A stretch of 5,130 bases of DNA from an uncultured Oscillospiraceae bacterium. Its GTDB lineage: Bacteria; Bacillota; Clostridia; Oscillospirales; Oscillospiraceae. Both the position numbers and the translations under genes were made by a program. The notes beneath the pieces are model-generated. The model was given only the letters and a program-made list of their open reading frames with translations. It did no database searches and was not told where the DNA came from. The stretch lies in NCBI GenBank assembly GCA_934622035.1, contig CAKTVG010000054.1, positions 1-5,130 on the forward strand. Direction: 5' to 3'. This document shows, one piece after another, positions 1 to 4,617 of this stretch. Every line of letters begins with the position of its first letter. Positions within the stretch are counted from its first letter, which is position 1.

Positions 1-248
1 AATGCTGTGCTTTGCTCCGCAGCCAGCTCTGCCGTGGTGAGCTTGCGGAAATCATCCTCACCGGGAATCAGGGCAAGGCCGCGCCCATTGTCCCAGCGCA
101 TCTGGAGCTGTCCGAGATCGTCCACACATTGAACGGTACCGCGCGTGCCGGACGGCACCGGACAATACGGATCGTTCATCCGTAGGAGCTGCACGCGTGT
201 ACCGGGTGGGTACTGGCTGCGCAGCCGCGCGAGTGCCTGTGGTGTCAT
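1..248 (-). CDS. DUF4314 domain protein, C-terminus cut by window edge
   Basis: The reading frame opens at ATG 248-246 and stays open to the window edge, giving 82 complete codons and no stop. It begins MTPQALARLRSQYPPGTRV and continues with LLRMNDPY, PSGTRGTVQCVDDLGQLQMR, WDNGRGLALIPGEDDF and RKLT. This pattern (PGTRV, a Met-Asn-Asp-Pro turn, a G-T-x-G-T-V strand, a V-D-D-x-G-Q turn and W-D-N-G) matches my recollection of DUF4314, a small SH3-like beta domain common on Firmicute conjugative elements; its biochemical role is unknown to me. The start is supported by an AGGAGG site (257-262) 8 bases upstream. Only 20 bases separate it from the stop of the preceding gene, so the two are almost certainly co-transcribed. 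The family is usually short, so most of the domain is probably present. It could also be the N-terminal module of a longer protein continuing off the edge. Confidence 0.85.
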   Translation of the reverse strand, partial: MTPQALARLRSQYPPGTRVQLLRMNDPYCPVPSGTRGTVQCVDDLGQLQMRWDNGRGLALIPGEDDFRKLTTAELAAEQSTA

Positions 249-268
249 TTGAAATCCCTCCTCGTAAT

Positions 269-967
269 TCAAATTTGCGTTTTTTCATCCGCATCCAATG
301 AAAAAGCTCCCAGCACCGCAGTTCCGAAACGCGCGATAGCGGCGGACTGCGTAATAAGGTAAAATGCCCGGTCGGAAATAACTTCTCTGTCGGCCAGCTC
401 ACAGAGCGAGATCTGCCGCTGGCCGGTCTGCAATTCCTTGACGGCCTTCCACAAGGCATAGCCGTCTGCAGAAAGCGCAACGAGGCGAATTTCCGCAAAG
501 TTGAGCTTTCCACGCTCGTCCAGATGGCGTTTGCAGCAGTTCCAAAGCGCGCTGTCCGCCGTCAGAAGATAGAGCGCAGCGAGTGCGCGATTGTCCGGTT
601 TGCGCAAGAGCTTTCTCTGCATTTCAAAAATATTTTTGTGGCGGTCGTTTTGGAACATTGCGGTTTTCTTCTCCTTGCCGTAGATTTGGGAAAGACGCAG
701 GCGGAGGTCTGCATTACAGCCGTCCGCGAACGCCGCACGGACGGCCTCATAAAAAGAAGCCGCACCGCATTCCAGCCGAATCTCCAAGAACGGACATTCC
801 GAAACGGTGCAGCTTTTCCGGTGATAATGCAGGCAGCAATGGCAGTCGCAGTCCTGCTTTGTGAAGCGGTACGGCCTGCGTCGACCGCCGCCGCGCTGGA
901 CAAAGCCCGGCGGCTTTTTCATGAGGGCCTCCATGCGGTTGCCCTCCGGTGTTGTGGTGAAGTACAT
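269..967 (-). CDS. Cys-rich plus helical two-module hypothetical protein of a mobile element
   Basis: This is a 232-aa protein when started at the second of two adjacent ATGs (967), which lies 5 bases from the GGAGG site; the first ATG (970) is only 2 bases away. The N-terminal module (about residues 1-100) starts MYFTTTPEGNRMEALM, then has a basic Gly/Arg stretch (RGGGRRRPYRF) and a Cys/His cluster (CDCHCCLHYH, then SCTVSEC and a further Cys near residue 67), plausibly metal-binding. The C-terminal module (about residue 104 on, from MFQNDRHKNIFE) is predicted mainly helical, with ALAALYLLTAD, LADREV and an alanine-rich end. I recall similar N- and C-modules as hypothetical proteins on gut Firmicute elements, the second often as its own gene. 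No signal peptide or membrane segment is evident. It lies after a terminator that follows the ArdA-like gene and 20 bases before the DUF4314 gene. Function unknown; nucleic-acid binding is only a guess from the basic and Cys-rich content. Confidence 0.8.
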   Translation of the reverse strand: MYFTTTPEGNRMEALMKKPPGFVQRGGGRRRPYRFTKQDCDCHCCLHYHRKSCTVSECPFLEIRLECGAASFYEAVRAAFADGCNADLRLRLSQIYGKEKKTAMFQNDRHKNIFEMQRKLLRKPDNRALAALYLLTADSALWNCCKRHLDERGKLNFAEIRLVALSADGYALWKAVKELQTGQRQISLCELADREVISDRAFYLITQSAAIARFGTAVLGAFSLDADEKTQI

Positions 968-972
968 CATTT

Positions 973-977
973 CCTCC
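973..977 (-). promoter_or_regulatory. Ribosome binding site deciding between two adjacent ATGs
   Basis: AAGGAGG (minus strand, core at 973-977) precedes the doublet ATGATG. The spacing to the first ATG is 2 bases, too short for efficient initiation, and to the second it is 5 bases, so the start at 967 is preferred. Confidence 0.7.
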
Positions 978-992
978 TTGTCGTAGAAATAG

Positions 993-1021
993 AAAAAAGC
1001 CGCGACTTTTTGAAAGTCACG
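993..1021 (-). terminator. Intrinsic terminator after the ArdA-like gene
   Basis: On the minus strand CGTGACTTT pairs with AAAGTCGCG across a CAA loop: nine pairs, one of them G-T. After GC comes a run of six T (993-998). The structure starts 18 bases past the stop codon of the ArdA-like gene. The stem is of moderate strength, so partial readthrough is likely, especially as the next gene starts only about 25 bases later and I see no good promoter in between. No T tract follows on the plus strand, so it acts in one direction. Confidence 0.7.
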
Positions 1022-1039
1022 TCTGTGGCCGATTACAGT

Positions 1040-2188
1040 TCACATCTGCATCCCGCTTATCGGCATAGGCTCGTCCTGATATAAAATGTCGAGCAGGCTT
1101 GTGTCGGTGTCGTTATAGATGAAATTGCCGCCGACAAATTTGCCGTAGCATTCCTCGGCAATATGCTCTCCGAAAGCATTGAAATCGAAGTAATCTTCCA
1201 ATTCCGGAGGCATGGCATAGCAATCGTTATGATCGACAACATATCTGCCGATATCGCTGTAATTGGCTGCGTTCTCAATAACCGTAAAGCAACCGATATT
1301 TTTCGCAAGCCGTGCGAGCTGCCCGGCATCCTCGGCCTCGGCGTATTCCGCAACAGCCCACAGCTTTTCCATATCCATATCCATATCCGCACTGTTGACG
1401 GCGGCCGCGAGGCGGTTCAGTTCGTAAACACCCTCCTCGGAGGCGATTTCCTTGAAGCGCTCGACCCATTTTTCACTTTCGATGCAATGATCCTCCCATG
1501 AGAGTTCCACATCGTCCGGCGTGGATACGCCGAGCCGGGCAAACGCTTTGTCAATGGCTTCGTCCTCACAGGGAAGGTACAGATATTCGGTTTTTCCATT
1601 GTATTCCGCCCGTAAAAAACAGAGCATCGGCTCATATACATACGGCGGAAAGTTCCGCCCATCATACACCCTTTCGAATGGCGTGCCCTTGTCGATGAAA
1701 AACAGGCCGTGTTCGGTAAAAACGCCGTTCCCGGATTGAATCAGTTTCCGTCCGAACTCTGCATATTTCGGATCGTCCGCGTCATCCGCGGGCAGGCAGC
1801 CATTGACCGCGAGCAGATATTCTCGACCGATCTTTCCCATATCGCTGATGTCCTGAATCAGCGGATACCGCTTGAGGTTGAAGCTCAGATTGATGAGGTC
1901 GGGCACGGTGTCAAAGCCCTCTGATTTCAGTGCCTCGTAAAACCGATATTCCTCATCTCCGAAGAAGCTGTCCATCCGCTTGGCAAGGAAGTTGACTTCA
2001 TCCAGATCAACGAATCGGTCTTGGAGGAAGCTGAGTTCTTCTGGAGATACCACCTCTGCCGCATACAGCTCCAGCGGCGTGATATTCTCGGCGTAAATTC
2101 TTTCAAGCGCTGCCCTCATTTCTTTCTCGGTGCAGGGGAAGCGCAGGTTGGTCTGACTGTTGCCGTATTTGATTTTCAGCTTGATCAT
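1040..2188 (-). CDS. ArdA-like antirestriction protein, long form with internal duplication
   Basis: This is a 382-aa acidic protein with roughly twice as many Asp/Glu as Lys/Arg, consistent with the DNA-mimic ArdA family, whose members bind type I restriction-modification enzymes in the cytoplasm and protect incoming element DNA. Family assignment rests on the C-terminal pattern (SDIGRYVVDH, PPELEDYFDFNAFGEH, GGNFIYND) and the upstream VDLDEVNFLAKRMDSF motif, which I recall from Clostridial proteins annotated as ArdA. Classic ArdA of Tn916 is about 166 aa; this one is more than twice that. The two halves align: Y8, L15, P18, C19, A27 and R30 with Y196, L203, P206, C207, A215 and R218; E64-N66-L68-A69 with E256-N258-L260-A261; I120-G121-R122 with I313-G314-R315; C131 with C323; F145-G146 with F339-G340. 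The start has a GAGGAG site (2196-2201) 7 bases upstream. It follows the 192-aa gene after 40 bases and is followed by a terminator. Antirestriction activity is inferred from the family only. Confidence 0.8.
   Translation of the reverse strand: MIKLKIKYGNSQTNLRFPCTEKEMRAALERIYAENITPLELYAAEVVSPEELSFLQDRFVDLDEVNFLAKRMDSFFGDEEYRFYEALKSEGFDTVPDLINLSFNLKRYPLIQDISDMGKIGREYLLAVNGCLPADDADDPKYAEFGRKLIQSGNGVFTEHGLFFIDKGTPFERVYDGRNFPPYVYEPMLCFLRAEYNGKTEYLYLPCEDEAIDKAFARLGVSTPDDVELSWEDHCIESEKWVERFKEIASEEGVYELNRLAAAVNSADMDMDMEKLWAVAEYAEAEDAGQLARLAKNIGCFTVIENAANYSDIGRYVVDHNDCYAMPPELEDYFDFNAFGEHIAEECYGKFVGGNFIYNDTDTSLLDILYQDEPMPISGMQM
1369..1388 (-). repeat. Hexanucleotide microsatellite inside the ArdA-like gene
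   Basis: Three perfect tandem copies of CCATAT plus two further bases (plus strand) encode Asp-Met-Asp-Met-Asp-Met at residues 268-273. The unit is a multiple of three, so slippage would add or remove Asp-Met pairs without a frameshift. It lies in the second ArdA-like unit, between the E-x-N-x-L-A motif and the following helix. Confidence 0.8.
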
Positions 2189-2228
2189 GGCAATTCTCCT
2201 CGTATCATATTTATTTTTGTAACCGTTC

Positions 2229-2807
2229 TCATAAATTCATCTGCATTCTTTCGTCCATATCCTCAGTTTCCTTCTCTGTGATATTGACATATTCTCCGAT
2301 GATACAGAGAGCTTCGTCGTAGCTGCCGCACGCATGAATGCGGCCGGTCATTTCCGCTGCTTGCTCTGCGAGTCCATTGTGGCGGAGTGTACGGGCGGCA
2401 AGGCCCATAAGGTTAAAGATGTTTCCATCCTCGCCGATGAGCTTGCAATCCGGTTTGATTTTATCCGGCTTCTGCTCTGAGATAAAGCCGCCGAGCCGAT
2501 TCGGCACATAGTCCGAGAGCCAAGTACCGCCGAACTGTTCGTGAGAACACAGCCTCCACATGGCGAGCCTGCCTATGTCAATCTCCACACCATCTTCAAA
2601 TGGGAAGAGGATATTCGTGAGGCCGCCGTTTTGAAATACGGAGATATTCTCAAATCTGCTGCCATTTTTCAGGATGCCCTCACCGGTAAACAGTCCGTTG
2701 ATGCCGTCCAGCCACTCCCGCGGGTCGCCGCCGCAGCCCTGCAAAACAAGGCCCTCCCTGCCGTTCATACGGCGAAGATCATCGGCGGTAATGTTTTTAA
2801 TGTTCAT
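2229..2807 (-). CDS. Conserved mobile-element hypothetical protein, 192 aa
   Basis: I do not recognise a characterised function. The protein starts MNIKNITADDLRRMNGREGL and has two recognisable parts. Residues 1-109 hold LVLQGCGGDPREWLDGIN, ILFPF, DIGRLAMWRL and EQFGGTWLSDYVPNRLGGF. A second module (about 118-177) runs DCKLIGEDGNIFNLMGLAAR, then Ala/Glu-rich helices, and ends in GSYDEALCIIGEYVNI. The linker between them is Lys/Glu/Gln-rich (EQKPDKIKP). I recall the second module as a widespread hypothetical domain on Firmicute conjugative elements, often at the end of unrelated proteins, which suits a shuffled module. The acidic tail (TEKETEDMDERMQ) is typical of it. The start is fixed by an AGGAGG site 8 bases upstream, inside the end of the preceding gene. 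The gene lies between the LPD28 gene and the ArdA-like gene in one operon, so a role in element establishment is possible but unproven. Confidence 0.8.
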   Translation of the reverse strand: MNIKNITADDLRRMNGREGLVLQGCGGDPREWLDGINGLFTGEGILKNGSRFENISVFQNGGLTNILFPFEDGVEIDIGRLAMWRLCSHEQFGGTWLSDYVPNRLGGFISEQKPDKIKPDCKLIGEDGNIFNLMGLAARTLRHNGLAEQAAEMTGRIHACGSYDEALCIIGEYVNITEKETEDMDERMQMNL

Positions 2808-2808
2808 A

Positions 2809-3699
2809 TTACATTCCTCCTAAAGTCATATCCTGCTGCGGTTCGTAATCCTCCAACGCTTGTGAATTTTCTTTGCCACAAAAATCATAAGCAATATCGT
2901 CTACGGCTTTACAAGTAACTCGGCCAACCGGCGGCTTCTCCTCTGCCATGTTTTGCCGCTGGACATCCAGGGCATAGCAGATCAGATCGGCGCTGGAACT
3001 ACCGGAAGAGGGACAGCATCGCAGACAGTAGCGGTAATGCTCCGTTTCCACGATATAGCCATAACTCTGCGTCCCGCCGCCGCTGATCTTCCCGTCGTGC
3101 CTGCGGCGGAAGCGCTCCATCGCAAAACGGTCTTTCAGGACATTTTTGCGGAGTGTTTCTACGACCTCCTTCAGCTCCGTTTGGAAGGCAGGGTAGTTTC
3201 CTTCCTTCACGTCGCTCGGCCACCAAATGCGCCAGAATTCCTTGCCGCCGCGCCCAAAGTCCATCTGAAGATGTCCAACGGTTCCCAAACGTTCATCCTC
3301 ACCGGGAGGCTGGGCATAAAATAAGCCCGCCTCATCCGGGCGGGCAGGGCGAAGATGAAACTTTTCTTTCGCCGGAGGATACAGGAGACCATGCACCTCG
3401 CAGAACTCGCGAAGCGTCATTTCTCCTTCCTCAAGAAAGCCGAACGCGTCCCGTGCATCCAACCGTCCGGATGCCGGAAGCTCCAACTTCTCTGGCATCA
3501 GAATCGAGCCTGCATGGTTGACCGCCACACTTTCTTCGATATAGCACAGCTCGCCGGGGTCATCATCCGAACCGCGGAAATCATAACAATACCACCCCTC
3601 CGGCACTGTGGAGCGGCCAATACGGCCGTTGGTGAACAGTGCATACTTGCCGAGCAACTCAACGTGCTGGAATTCTTCTGTTCTTGCGTTAACAGTCAT
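2809..3699 (-). CDS. LPD28-domain (polyvalent-protein-associated) protein
   Basis: This is a 296-aa protein. Residues about 7-72 (EEFQHVELLGKYALFTNGRI, TVPEGWYCYDFRG, GELCYIEESVAVNHAGSILM) match my recollection of LPD28, one of the domains described in the large polyvalent proteins of phages and conjugative elements. Residues about 112-250 form a second conserved region, with KFHLRPARPDEAGLFYA, GHLQMDFGRGGKEFWRIWW, ELKEVVETLRKNVLKD and TQSYGYIVETEHYRYCLRC, for which I have no name; the CLRC-C cluster and a later Cys could bind metal. The C-terminal tail is acidic and low in structure. The start ATG overlaps the stop of the 117-aa gene as ATGA, with an AGGAGA site 9 bases upstream, so translation is probably coupled. 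No enzymatic motif is clear. The function is unknown; association with ArdA-like antirestriction suggests protection of incoming DNA, which is inference. Confidence 0.8.
   Translation of the reverse strand: MTVNARTEEFQHVELLGKYALFTNGRIGRSTVPEGWYCYDFRGSDDDPGELCYIEESVAVNHAGSILMPEKLELPASGRLDARDAFGFLEEGEMTLREFCEVHGLLYPPAKEKFHLRPARPDEAGLFYAQPPGEDERLGTVGHLQMDFGRGGKEFWRIWWPSDVKEGNYPAFQTELKEVVETLRKNVLKDRFAMERFRRRHDGKISGGGTQSYGYIVETEHYRYCLRCCPSSGSSSADLICYALDVQRQNMAEEKPPVGRVTCKAVDDIAYDFCGKENSQALEDYEPQQDMTLGGM
2816..2821 (-). promoter_or_regulatory. AGGAGG ribosome binding site embedded in the upstream gene's last codons
   Basis: The Shine-Dalgarno for the 192-aa gene overlaps the codons for the C-terminal Leu-Gly-Gly-Met of the LPD28 protein. 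Spacing to the ATG at 2807 is 8 bases and the intergenic gap is one base, so ribosomes finishing the first gene pass over the start site of the second. Confidence 0.8.
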
Positions 3700-4049
3700 A
3701 AGTTCATTTCTCCTATCTGCGGTGTGTACGCCTCATCCTGCCAGTTGTTTCGACATCCCTCGAAGCGGTTGACCAACTCCGTGGCGGTAAGGGCCATCGT
3801 AGGCGGTTCTATCGTTTCCGAGAAGCTGTCCGCACCCAGCTCAAACCAACAATGGTCGGCTTGAGGATCGTAGGGATCGAAGCGGCGTTCTGGAAGCCCA
3901 ACCTGTCCTGGGATAAAATACTCGCCTATGTCGCAGCAGTCCAAAATGGTGCAAATCTGTTTCGCGCTCAGCGTACCGGCAACGATACATTCGTTGTACT
4001 GCTTGTAATTGTCGGCGTCTCGATACAGGTATGAGATTTTTGTGTTCAT
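3696..4049 (-). CDS. Conserved mobile-element hypothetical protein, 117 aa
   Basis: This small protein starts MNTKISYLYRDADNYKQYNE and continues with GEYFIPGQVGLPERRFDPYD, DHCWFEL and a C-terminal LTATELVNRFEG helix followed by a Trp. I recall this layout (K-I-S-Y-L-Y-R-D at the N-terminus, an E-Y-F-I-P strand, a D-D/A-D-H-x-W-x-E-L motif) from many uncharacterised proteins on plasmids, phages and conjugative elements. It looks like one compact alpha/beta domain without signal peptide or membrane segment. It is the first gene of the operon. The start has an excellent AAAAGGAGG site (core 4057-4062) 7 bases upstream, and its stop overlaps the start of the LPD28 gene. The last codons contain that gene's ribosome binding site. 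I infer no biochemical role. Confidence 0.8.
   Translation of the reverse strand: MNTKISYLYRDADNYKQYNECIVAGTLSAKQICTILDCCDIGEYFIPGQVGLPERRFDPYDPQADHCWFELGADSFSETIEPPTMALTATELVNRFEGCRNNWQDEAYTPQIGEMNL
3709..3714 (-). promoter_or_regulatory. AGGAGA ribosome binding site for the LPD28 gene, inside the 117-aa gene
   Basis: AGGAGA on the minus strand lies 9 bases before the ATG at 3699 and is read as the Ile-Gly-Glu codons near the end of the upstream gene. With the ATGA stop/start overlap this supports translational coupling. Confidence 0.7.
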
Positions 4050-4102
4050 TGGTATTCCTCCTTTTTGGTAACGGCAAACATACTACAAGTCTGCCGCAAA
4101 GT

Positions 4103-4201
4103 CTACTGAAACATTTGCTGTTCCTGTGCCTGCTCTGGGAAAGACGAGTCTAACCGACGCGGCAAGCCGAACTCCGCTGTCACCACATGGTCGGTTTCCA
4201 T
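4103..4201 (-). CDS. Possible 32-codon leader ORF or gene remnant
   Basis: ATG 4201-4199 to TAG 4105-4103 encodes 32 residues starting METDHVVTAEFGLPRRLDSS and ending in a Gln-rich tail (EQAQEQQMFQ). Codon choice looks like that of the neighbouring genes (GC-rich third positions, GTG/GCG/CAG), and the composition is hydrophilic and protein-like. Against it, no Shine-Dalgarno is visible before the ATG; the frame stays open back to a TAG at about 4256-4258, inside the terminator loop. It lies between that terminator and the first operon gene, so it could be a leader peptide or the decayed end of a lost gene. I do not recognise the sequence. Confidence 0.2.
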   Translation of the reverse strand: METDHVVTAEFGLPRRLDSSFPEQAQEQQMFQ

Positions 4202-4235
4202 ACAATCAGAGCCGAACCTAGCTGATAGTTTCCGC

Positions 4236-4274
4236 AAAAACAAAAAGCCGGAGTTCTATTCCTAAAACTCCGGC
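4236..4274 (-). terminator. Strong intrinsic terminator upstream of the operon
   Basis: GCCGGAGTT and AACTCCGGC form a perfect 9-bp GC-rich stem (4247-4255 with 4266-4274) around a 10-base loop. On the minus strand it is followed by five T, a G and five more T (4236-4246). The plus-strand side has no comparable T run. It would stop minus-strand transcripts arriving from the right, so the downstream operon should have its own promoter between about 4050 and 4235, or depend on readthrough. Confidence 0.85.
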
Positions 4275-4360
4275 CTTGTAAATCAATATTCAGCATTGGC
4301 ATTATCAACAAAATCGTGCATGAATTTTTGTGAACTATTTTCGGCGGGTATTTTGCTTCA

Positions 4361-4462
4361 CTAACGAGAAAATTTTTCAAAAAGGCCAACCATTTCCGCA
4401 GCAGTTCGTTCCTGCGGGTCAAACTGCGGTTCAAATCTGGGAGGTCGGTCAGAAAAATCTAT
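4361..4462 (-). pseudogene. Start-less coding-like tail between two terminators
   Basis: This frame encodes 33 residues and a TAG stop. It includes SDRPPRFEPQFDPQERTAAE followed by an amphipathic helix (MVGLFEKF). Composition and spacing look like the natural C-terminus of a protein. There is no start codon with a ribosome binding site: upstream, the frame runs into the T tract of the 4465-4501 terminator (a run of Phe codons) and back to a TGA at about 4565. The simplest reading is the 3' remnant of a gene whose front was replaced by the Bro-N-like gene and its terminator, with 4236-4274 as the original terminator. I do not recognise the family, and a chance open frame is possible. Confidence 0.3.
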
Positions 4463-4464
4463 GG

Positions 4465-4501
4465 AAAAAAAGAAAAAATCCGAGCATCCAAAATGCCCGG
4501 A
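4465..4501 (-). terminator. Intrinsic terminator for the Bro-N-like transcript
   Basis: On the minus strand TCCGGGCAT pairs with ATGCTCGGA (nine pairs, one G-T) around a TTTGG loop. A tract of six T, one C and seven T follows (4465-4478). It lies about 117 bases past the stop of the Bro-N-like gene and just after the perfect hairpin at 4509-4537. The plus-strand side has no T tract. Confidence 0.85.
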
Positions 4502-4508
4502 AACAGTT

Positions 4509-4537
4509 GATGCGTCTGGCTTTGCGCCAGACGCATC
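4509..4537. repeat. Perfect 12-bp inverted repeat (hairpin)
   Basis: GATGCGTCTGGC and GCCAGACGCATC are exact reverse complements separated by TTTGC. Neither side carries a T tract, so this is not an intrinsic terminator by itself. It sits 7 bases upstream of the terminator stem in the minus direction and may be a transcript-stabilising 3' hairpin, part of a small RNA, a dispersed REP-like repeat or a protein site. Confidence 0.85.
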
Positions 4538-4569
4538 TATACTGCTATGATAAGATGTCGTAGCTCAAC

Positions 4570-4600
4570 ACTATAGATATTTTGCAATTTATATGGGCAA
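4570..4600 (-). promoter_or_regulatory. Weak candidate minus-strand promoter
   Basis: TTGCCC (4595-4600) and TATAGT (4570-4575) resemble -35 and -10 boxes, but the 19-base spacer is longer than the preferred 17. It lies just past the Bro-N-like stop codon in an AT-rich stretch. A start near 4563 would give a transcript of about 100 bases ending at the 4465-4501 terminator. AT-rich DNA produces such matches by chance. Confidence 0.15.
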
Positions 4601-4617
4601 AATTTATATCTTGATAT

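Larger units (their letters stand above)
4050..4617. other. 568-base spacer between the Bro-N-like gene and the operon
   Basis: No confident gene is present on either strand. Frames of 60-84 codons here cross terminator stems or T tracts and lack ribosome binding sites. From right to left the spacer holds an AT-rich stretch (4538-4617), a perfect hairpin (4509-4537), an intrinsic terminator (4465-4501), a start-less coding-like tail (4361-4462), a second terminator (4236-4274), a possible short leader ORF (4103-4201) and the operon's ribosome binding site (4057-4062). I found no -35/-10 pair with good spacing between 4050 and 4235, where the operon promoter would be expected. Confidence 0.6.

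Noticed and set aside
58..513. Minus-strand open frame of 151 codons
   Set aside because: It overlaps the DUF4314 gene and the C-terminal part of the 232-aa gene in another frame; its Arg/Ser/Pro-rich composition is typical of an out-of-frame translation.
524..1084. Plus-strand open frame of 186 codons
   Set aside because: It lies antisense to the Cys-rich protein gene, runs through the 993-1021 terminator, lacks a ribosome binding site and is explained as a mirror of the high-GC minus-strand codons.
2189..2228. Promoter-like TATGAT just before the ArdA-like gene
   Set aside because: The hexamer 17 bases upstream matches -35 poorly and the resulting leader would be only about 10 bases, so co-transcription with the upstream genes is more likely.
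3355..3864. Plus-strand open frame of 169 codons
   Set aside because: It is antisense to two well-supported, translationally coupled genes, without a ribosome binding site or recognisable motif.
4180..4434. Minus-strand open frame of 84 codons in the spacer
   Set aside because: It passes through the full stem and T tract of the 4236-4274 terminator and has no Shine-Dalgarno; the 4361-4462 segment in another frame looks more protein-like.
4330..4563. Plus-strand open frame of 77 codons in the spacer
   Set aside because: It translates the A tract of a minus-strand terminator and both arms of the perfect hairpin, and has no ribosome binding site.
4576..4617. Imperfect AT-rich inverted repeats next to the Bro-N-like stop codon
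   Set aside because: The arms match only with insertions and the tract is so AT-rich that such symmetry is expected by chance.
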